This document shows positions 59,255 to 64,000 of a DNA stretch of 64,000 bases, piece by piece. The notes under the pieces were generated by a model, which was not told the origin of the DNA, did not search any database, and saw nothing but the letters and a program-made list of their open reading frames with translations. A program made the position numbers and the translations under genes. The stretch covers positions 3,463-67,462 of the forward strand of contig DASQIH010000216.1 in assembly GCA_035631655.1 (NCBI GenBank), in the 5' to 3' direction. This DNA is from Gp1-AA122 sp035631655. GTDB taxonomy: Bacteria; Acidobacteriota; Terriglobia; Terriglobales; Acidobacteriaceae. Position 1 is the stretch's first letter, and each line of letters begins with the position of its first letter.

Positions 59255-60184
59255 TCAATGTTCCTCCAGGAACTTCTCCACCTCCAGCGCCGCCATGCAA
59301 CCCGTGCCTGCGGCCGTGATAGCCTGGCGGTAACGGCGGTCCTGGACGTCCCCGCAGGCGTAAACGCCCGCAACTCGGGTGAATACGTTGTTGGTCGTTT
59401 TCAGATAGCCATCCTGGTCCATGTCGAGTTGACCCTCGAAAATCTTGGCGTTAGGGATGTGACCAATTCCCAGGAACATGGCACTAGTTGGGAAGTCCCA
59501 AATCTTGCCCGTCTTTACATTGCGCAACTTCAGGGCGGTCACTTCCTTCTTGGAGACGTCGTGCACGTCTTCGACAACGGTGTCGGTGACGAAGTGGATC
59601 TTTTCGTTCTTCTGGGCCCTCTCCAGCATGATCTTGGAGGCGCGGAACTCGGCGCGGCGGTGGATCAGCGTAACCTTGGTAGCGAAGCGGGTCAGGAAAG
59701 TGGCTTCTTCCATGGCAGAATCGCCACCTCCGATGACCGCGATCTCCTTGCCAGAGAAGAAGAAGCCATCGCAGGTGGCACAGGAGGAAACGCCGTGGCC
59801 GATCAGGGCCTGCTCGTTCGGGAGACCCAACCAGCGGGCCGAGGCTCCACTGGCAATGATGAGCGTGCGGGTCTGGATAGTGTCTTTGCCCAGACTCAGT
59901 GTGAACGGGCGCTTACTCAGATCGGCTTTGCTCACATGACCCATCTGATAGTCGGCGCCGAAACGCGCAGCCTGCTTGCGCATGTTCTCAACCAGCTCAG
60001 GACCCTGAATGCCCTCCGGGAACCCTGGGAAATTCTCCACCAGAGTGGTGAGCGAAAGTTGGCCTCCGGGTTCATGGCCTTCGATGACTAACGGGTTCAG
60101 TTTGGCGCGGGCAGTGTAGAGTGCGGCCGTATGTCCGGCGCATCCCGAGCCCATCACGACGACGTTGCGAATCGAGTCATCCAT
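59255..60184 (-). CDS. trxB: Thioredoxin reductase
   Basis: A 309-residue FAD/NADPH enzyme that reduces thioredoxin. NVVVMGSGCAGHTAALYTAR binds FAD (GSGCAG has Cys for the usual Pro/Ala), EPGGQLSLTTLVENFPGF, the redox pair in VSSCATCDGFFFSGK, NADPH-binding VIGGGDSAMEEATFLTRFA, and C-terminal GVYACGDVQDRRYRQAITAA. ATG 60184. Single gene unit. Confidence 0.95.
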   Translation of the reverse strand: MDDSIRNVVVMGSGCAGHTAALYTARAKLNPLVIEGHEPGGQLSLTTLVENFPGFPEGIQGPELVENMRKQAARFGADYQMGHVSKADLSKRPFTLSLGKDTIQTRTLIIASGASARWLGLPNEQALIGHGVSSCATCDGFFFSGKEIAVIGGGDSAMEEATFLTRFATKVTLIHRRAEFRASKIMLERAQKNEKIHFVTDTVVEDVHDVSKKEVTALKLRNVKTGKIWDFPTSAMFLGIGHIPNAKIFEGQLDMDQDGYLKTTNNVFTRVAGVYACGDVQDRRYRQAITAAGTGCMAALEVEKFLEEH

Positions 60185-60235
60185 GGACGTACGAGTTTAG
60201 ATTGTTTACGGCTGATTTGGGTTCAGGAGCATTTT

Positions 60236-60258
60236 TTCACCGCCGAGAACGCCGAAAC
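60236..60258 (+). repeat. Copy of the CACCGCCGAGA repeat end
   Basis: TTCACCGCCGAGAACGCCGAA between trxB and the next gene; a further partial copy, TTACCGCCGAGAGCGCCG, lies at 61058-61075. Confidence 0.45.
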
Positions 60259-60265
60259 GGCCCGG

Positions 60266-61027
60266 TCATTTGGTTTTGGGAATGACTTTCTTGGATTTTT
60301 GGGTGGGCCTGGACTTCCCGGGACTCAGGGCGACCACCTTCGCCAGCTCGCCGGGAACTGTCCGGCGGGCCGCTAGCAATTCGCGATAGCGACCGAGCAC
60401 CGTTGAGGCATCCCGGAAAAGCGGTTCGTAGGCGCTTTGATCGGGCGGCGGTCCGCCTTCCGTGCCCTTGCAGCGGGCCAGTACCACCGACGGCTTCCCG
60501 AAGCGCTCCAGCTTTATGCGATCCACCGGAGTGTTAGTCGCCAGCATGCTGGCCGGGGTGGTCACGGCGGAAGCGCTGTCCTCGATAGAAAGCTGCACCA
60601 GATCTTTCGGCTCTCGCACGTGCAGGACCAACGTTTCGATCATGTTCTTGTCATCCGCGCTAAAGGAATACTGCACGTTACTGAAGAGCGACTGTACGGA
60701 GAACTCGCGACGAATCCGGACCCAGGCGGCGGTGATGGGCTCCGAAGAGAGTTCGGCGCCCTCACCTGCCTGCAGTAGCTGCGCTTTGTCGGAGAGGCTG
60801 GAGCGGCCGCGGGCCACTTCGAAATCGGGGCTGAACAAGGGCTGCTTGGGAACGTGCGACAACGCCGAGGCGATCTCCTTCTGTTCGTCCGCGGAGGGGG
60901 TGCACACGTTCAGGACATTGACCTTGACCGGCGGGGCGCCTTGCTGCGGCTGCTGGGCAAGACAAGGCAGCAGTAATACAACAATGGTCAGAATTTTGGG
61001 AAGCACGGCGGCAATTCTAAATGACAC
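60266..61027 (-). CDS. Secreted hypothetical protein
   Basis: A 253-residue exported protein: signal VLPKILTIVVLLLPCLAQQ, then a domain with VNVLNVCTPSADEQKEIASA, SSEPITAAWVRIRREFSVQS, KNMIETLVLHVREPKDLVQL and a basic tail SRPTQKSKKVIPKTK. Conserved-looking beta/alpha pattern but no family recognised. ATG 61027. It lies opposite the SpoIIE gene. Confidence 0.7.
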   Translation of the reverse strand: MSFRIAAVLPKILTIVVLLLPCLAQQPQQGAPPVKVNVLNVCTPSADEQKEIASALSHVPKQPLFSPDFEVARGRSSLSDKAQLLQAGEGAELSSEPITAAWVRIRREFSVQSLFSNVQYSFSADDKNMIETLVLHVREPKDLVQLSIEDSASAVTTPASMLATNTPVDRIKLERFGKPSVVLARCKGTEGGPPPDQSAYEPLFRDASTVLGRYRELLAARRTVPGELAKVVALSPGKSRPTQKSKKVIPKTK

Positions 61028-61265
61028 GGGAGTGGAGCGGGAAAACTTTGAAAAGCATTTACCGCCGAGAGCGCCGGGCCTTCGCTTCGCTCAGAGTTTG
61101 TGACTTTATTGTTTTAGCGCAAAAACCGATGCTGATAATAAACAGCTCAGGCACCTCCAAAAGCGCGAAAAATCGAAAAAGTCACAACCTCTCAGGATGA
61201 CAAGCGCCTTTGGGACAAGCATATCGGGCCCAGGATTTGCGCGACTATAATCGAAGGCTGGAGTC

Positions 61266-63434
61266 ATGGACCGCCTTCTCTACCTACGTTCCAGGCTGAC
61301 GCAACTGGGATGGCCCCCCCGCACCCGCGTAGGGCGAGTGGCCTTTTTCATTCTCGGCCTGGACATCCTTCTTTTTGTACTGCAGAAGTTGACGGTCCTG
61401 CTACGGATCTCGTCGGGGCAGACCGTTGGCGGCTGGGTCAGCTTTCTTACTTTCCTTTCTTTTGTCTTATTCAGCTGGCTGCTATTTCGCTGGTTGCGTA
61501 ACAAACTGCTGTGGCGGCTGCGCAATCGCCTTATTGTCACGTATGTTTTCATCGGCGTGATCCCCGTCGTCCTGCTGGTCACGTTAGCGGTCACCGCGTT
61601 TTATCTCTTCGCCGGACAATTCGCGACGTTCATTGTGACCAGCGGGTTGAACTCGGAATTGAAGAGTCTGGAGGCAGCCAATTCGGCTATCGCGCACGAT
61701 CTGGCGGCGCGCTTGCAGCGGGGCAGCGGGGCGGAATCGCCGGCTCTTGAAGGCTTGCGGAAATCCGACAAGGCTTGGGCCGGCCGGCAAGTGTGCGTCT
61801 GGGTAGACGGCAGGCTGGTCTTAAACAGCGCTCCGCCCGGAGTTACAGCTGAGCCGCCCAGTTGGCCCAGCTTCGTGAAAACGCCGTTCCGCGAGGTGGT
61901 GCGAGATCGCGACCATCTTTTCCTGCGAGCCGCGAATGCCGTTCAAGTGGGCGGAGCGAAATTGACTGTCCTTTCCAGCGAGCCTCTCGACCAGCACCTG
62001 CTGGAGTATCTTGCCGCAAATCTGGGAGAGATCACGCTCTATGCCAAAGGCTTGAGTCTGCACAAAGTGGATCAGAGCCAGCCAAGCACAAAAGCGACTC
62101 CTGAAAGCGATGGTTCGGTTCGGGTTCGCAAGCCGGAAGGCGGATATGTGCTCGACACCGGTAAGGAGCCGCTGGTGCCTTCATTCAGTGCGGGTACGAT
62201 TCCTCCTGCGCAGCGGACCGGGGACCGCATGGTGACCTTCGCCACTTCGCTCTTCGTGGTGGACTGGGAGTCGGGAGACGTTAACAGCCCGGCGGCGGTC
62301 AGTGTTCAAACACGGCTATCGGTGCTGTACGACCGTTTATTTGCGGCACTGGGCGAATTTGCCCCTTCCGTCGAAGTCGCGCTGGTGGCTATGGTGATTG
62401 TCTTTGCGGTCATCGAGTTATTTGCTCTGCTAGTTGGTGTTGGTCTTACGCGCACGATCACCAGGGCGGTGGCTAATCTGTACCACGCTACCCAGCGCGT
62501 GAATCGGGGAGACTTTTCCCATCGCATCGTGGTGAAATCGAAGGACCAGCTGGCGACGCTTGAGACTTCGTTCAATTCCATGACCGAATCTCTGGAAAAG
62601 CTGCTGGCAGAACAGAAAGAGAAGCAGCGCATGGAGAACGAACTGGTCATCGCGCAGGAAGTGCAGGCCCAGCTGTTTCCCAAGGAGATTTCGCAATTGG
62701 AGTCGCTGGAGGTACACGGTTTTTGCCGACCGGCACGCACCGTCAGTGGAGATTACTATGATTTCCTCACCTTGAACTCGCACAAGCTCACCTTGGCGGT
62801 GGGAGACGTCAGCGGGAAAGGAATCTCCGCGGCCTTATTGATGGCGACGATCCACTCAGCGGTGCGGGCCTACAGCCTGGAAACGATCCCCGCGGCAAGT
62901 ATGCCATTGGCTGTGGGGGCGTCCGCGGGATCGAGAATGATGCTGGCTCCCGGGTTGCATGGCAGCGATGTGTCGGCGGGGGCGCTGCTTTCGCTGTTGA
63001 ACCATCAGCTCTACGAGAGCACGCCTTCGGAAAAATACGCAACCCTGTTCCTCGGGGTCTATGACGGCGAATCGCGCAAGATTATCTACAGCAACGGCGG
63101 ACACCTGCCTCCGATCATCCTCAGCGAAGATGGCGGGATCAGGCGATTGGAGGCGGGAGGTACGGTGGTCGGCCTGTTCGACAACATGTCTTACGATGAA
63201 GGTTCGGCACAGCTCAAGACAGGGGATATTTTTCTCGCTTACAGCGACGGAGTGACCGAACCAGAAAATGATTTTGGCGAATTCGGAGAACAGCGCCTGA
63301 TCGAACTGGTGCGCGAAAACCAGCATCTCTCGCTGGTGCGCATCAGCGAGATTGTCACCGCGGCAGTGGACGACTGGATCGGAGCCAACGAGCAACCGGA
63401 CGATATCACGCTGGTGCTGGCACGGGCACGTTGA
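61266..63434 (+). CDS. Membrane HAMP-SpoIIE (PP2C-type) serine phosphatase
   Basis: A 722-residue signalling protein. N-terminal helices VAFFILGLDILLFVLQ, GGWVSFLTFLSFVLFSWLLF and TYVFIGVIPVVLLVTLAVTA, an extracytoplasmic sensing region (~120-365), helix ALVAMVIVFAVIELFALLVG, HAMP (~395-450: RAVANLYHATQRVNRGDFSH), a short coiled coil, and a SpoIIE domain (~470-720): EVQAQLFPKEISQLESLEVH, RTVSGDYYDFLTLN, LAVGDVSGKGISAALLMATI, FLAYSDGVTEPENDFGEFG. The metal aspartates of PP2C are present. It probably dephosphorylates an anti-sigma-antagonist; no partner is adjacent. ATG 61266. Confidence 0.92.
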   Translation: MDRLLYLRSRLTQLGWPPRTRVGRVAFFILGLDILLFVLQKLTVLLRISSGQTVGGWVSFLTFLSFVLFSWLLFRWLRNKLLWRLRNRLIVTYVFIGVIPVVLLVTLAVTAFYLFAGQFATFIVTSGLNSELKSLEAANSAIAHDLAARLQRGSGAESPALEGLRKSDKAWAGRQVCVWVDGRLVLNSAPPGVTAEPPSWPSFVKTPFREVVRDRDHLFLRAANAVQVGGAKLTVLSSEPLDQHLLEYLAANLGEITLYAKGLSLHKVDQSQPSTKATPESDGSVRVRKPEGGYVLDTGKEPLVPSFSAGTIPPAQRTGDRMVTFATSLFVVDWESGDVNSPAAVSVQTRLSVLYDRLFAALGEFAPSVEVALVAMVIVFAVIELFALLVGVGLTRTITRAVANLYHATQRVNRGDFSHRIVVKSKDQLATLETSFNSMTESLEKLLAEQKEKQRMENELVIAQEVQAQLFPKEISQLESLEVHGFCRPARTVSGDYYDFLTLNSHKLTLAVGDVSGKGISAALLMATIHSAVRAYSLETIPAASMPLAVGASAGSRMMLAPGLHGSDVSAGALLSLLNHQLYESTPSEKYATLFLGVYDGESRKIIYSNGGHLPPIILSEDGGIRRLEAGGTVVGLFDNMSYDEGSAQLKTGDIFLAYSDGVTEPENDFGEFGEQRLIELVRENQHLSLVRISEIVTAAVDDWIGANEQPDDITLVLARAR

Positions 63435-63794
63435 AGGAACTCAGAACGCGATATCGCGCAGCGTAACGTTAGGCGCTGCGCGCGGGATTCCTCGGCACCA
63501 GTCGGTCCCTCAGAATGACGACATAATCCTGAGGGATCCTGAACAGCCATGAGAAAGCAATCGTCCTGCCGGGCATGTACTCGCGCGACAGCCCTTCCAC
63601 AGGCTAGGCCGAGCGATGGACTTGAAATTGCCAGCTCGCAATCCCAAAAACAAATGCCTATCCCACTCTGGTAGCTCGTCACTGGAAAACTAAGGAATCT
63701 TTACAGAGTAACGAGTTGCGCCATAGGTTGGTTGTATCAGCTAATCGCGGCGATCCGGTAGTTGTCACAAAATCTGCTCGCGCGGAGGATATTC
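63435..63794. other. Intergenic region with a repeat copy
   Basis: A minus-oriented dispersed repeat copy GCGCGGGATTCCTCGG...CCCTCAGAATGACGAC lies at 63479-63523. The rest contains no supported gene; GCGGAGGA at 63781-63788 is the ribosome-binding site of the next frame. Confidence 0.5.
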
Positions 63795-63881
63795 ATGGAT
63801 ACAACCATCGAAGAGCTCAAAGAACTAAAGTTTATCCACCTGCACAAGGCTTTTTTATGGGTGACTACGCCCCATAGCTAA
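63795..63881 (+). pseudogene. 5' end of a gene apparently cut by an IS element
   Basis: ATG 63795 has GGAGGA 6 bases upstream and starts MDTTIEELKELKFIHLHKAF, which looks like a genuine N terminus. It runs straight into the terminal region of a tnpB-type element and stops at 63881. The interrupted gene's remainder, if any, is outside the window, so identity is unknown. Confidence 0.35.
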
Positions 63882-64000
63882 AGCTAGGGGCTTCAAGGGC
63901 CACGCCCGCTATGGCAGGCGTTTCGGTCCTCAGGCGCAGTCCGCGCCTTAAAATCTCCAATGCCGAGGCATGGTCGCGGGTTGTGTTTAAGCCGCAAGCC
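63865..64000 (-). CDS. tnpB: TnpB / IS200-IS605 family OrfB, C-terminal end only
   Basis: The last 44 residues of a minus-strand protein that continues beyond the window. CGLNTTRDHASALEILRRGL corresponds to the end of the TnpB zinc finger and the RuvC-III Asp region (CG..xxRDxNAALNIL in relatives). The tail TETPAIAGVALEAPSFSYGA covers the palindromic element end. TnpB proteins are RNA-guided nucleases whose guide RNA overlaps this 3' end. Only the C terminus is visible. Confidence 0.7.
   Translation of the reverse strand, partial: ACGLNTTRDHASALEILRRGLRLRTETPAIAGVALEAPSFSYGA
63869..63891. repeat. Terminal hairpin of an IS200/IS605-type element
   Basis: GCCCC-A-TAGCT-AA-AGCTA-GGGGC, a 10 bp stem with one bulged A, overlapping the tnpB stop. 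Hairpins of this kind near the right end are recognised by TnpA in IS605-family elements and form part of the omega RNA 3' region. Confidence 0.6.

Noticed and set aside
1..64000. CRISPR array or prophage structural genes
   Set aside because: No regularly spaced direct repeats and no capsid, tail or terminase sequences were seen; the dispersed repeats are irregular and intergenic.

Overview
The window reads as a chromosomal segment of a GC-rich, Gram-negative bacterium, most likely an acidobacterium (Acidobacteriota, Terriglobia/Koribacter-like). That placement is an inference. It rests on the mixture of secreted protein types (TIGR03118-like, DUF3106, DUF2844/DUF3443, LPAGEYRV-type secreted protein), PilZ and RG-rich receiver-like proteins, a Hanks-type kinase with a TPR tail, and intergenic spacers full of short GTCATYCTGAG/GAAGGATCT repeats. 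No rRNA is present to confirm it.

Layout. 1-2410: 3'-truncated kinase gene. 2494-8863: a ~6.3 kb genomic island inserted in the 3' end of tRNA-Leu(CAA). It has a 58-59 bp att duplication, symmetric 17 bp arm repeats, a tyrosine integrase, a ParE/RelE-type toxin-antitoxin pair, a lipoprotein, a secreted protein, a possible structured RNA and several gene relics. 8998-14657: galE, small proteins, a Flp-type pilin, hom and lysC (aspartate pathway), and a TPR protein. 14678-18023: frdABCD, an E. coli-type four-subunit quinol:fumarate reductase. 18502-22546: a cytidylate-kinase-like/BON fusion, PilZ, a secreted TIGR03118 protein and a TonB-like protein.

22739-30347 is the most unusual part. A PPDK-like protein lacks the PEP-binding barrel and the usual phospho-histidine. 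It converges, with overlapping stop codons, on a gene that fuses an M50-like membrane metalloprotease to a circularly permuted enolase with its catalytic residues intact. A class III cyclase-like protein lies upstream of that fusion. 30593-38575: M28 peptidase, thiol peroxidase-like protein, mutY, a DUF2844/DUF3443 pair, an RlpA/SPOR lipoprotein, a DUF4442 thioesterase-like protein and a HIT hydrolase.

38577-44918 is a complete ISC iron-sulfur operon (iscR-S-U-A-hscB-hscA-fdx-iscX). It continues into a small zinc-ribbon protein, a CheY-like protein, tsaD, cca (carrying an in-frame palindromic insert), a DUF721 protein, gatC-DUF5076-gatA and an RG-rich receiver protein. 52459-55686: tRNA-Val(CAC) and a sigma/anti-sigma/DUF3106/RseB-like envelope-stress operon. 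56025-56378: a rhodanese whose conserved second cysteine is encoded by an in-frame UGA followed by a SECIS-like hairpin, a candidate selenoprotein. 56797-63434: proline dehydrogenase, aldo/keto reductase, thioredoxin reductase, a secreted protein and a HAMP-SpoIIE phosphatase. The right edge is the 3' end of an IS200/IS605-type tnpB, apparently inserted just inside the start of another gene.

Functional themes are redox and Fe-S metabolism (isc, frd, trxB, mutY, Fe-S ferredoxin), envelope homeostasis (sigma operon, RlpA, M50 domain), tRNA functions (tsaD, cca, gatCA) and PEP-related enzymes with unusual architectures.
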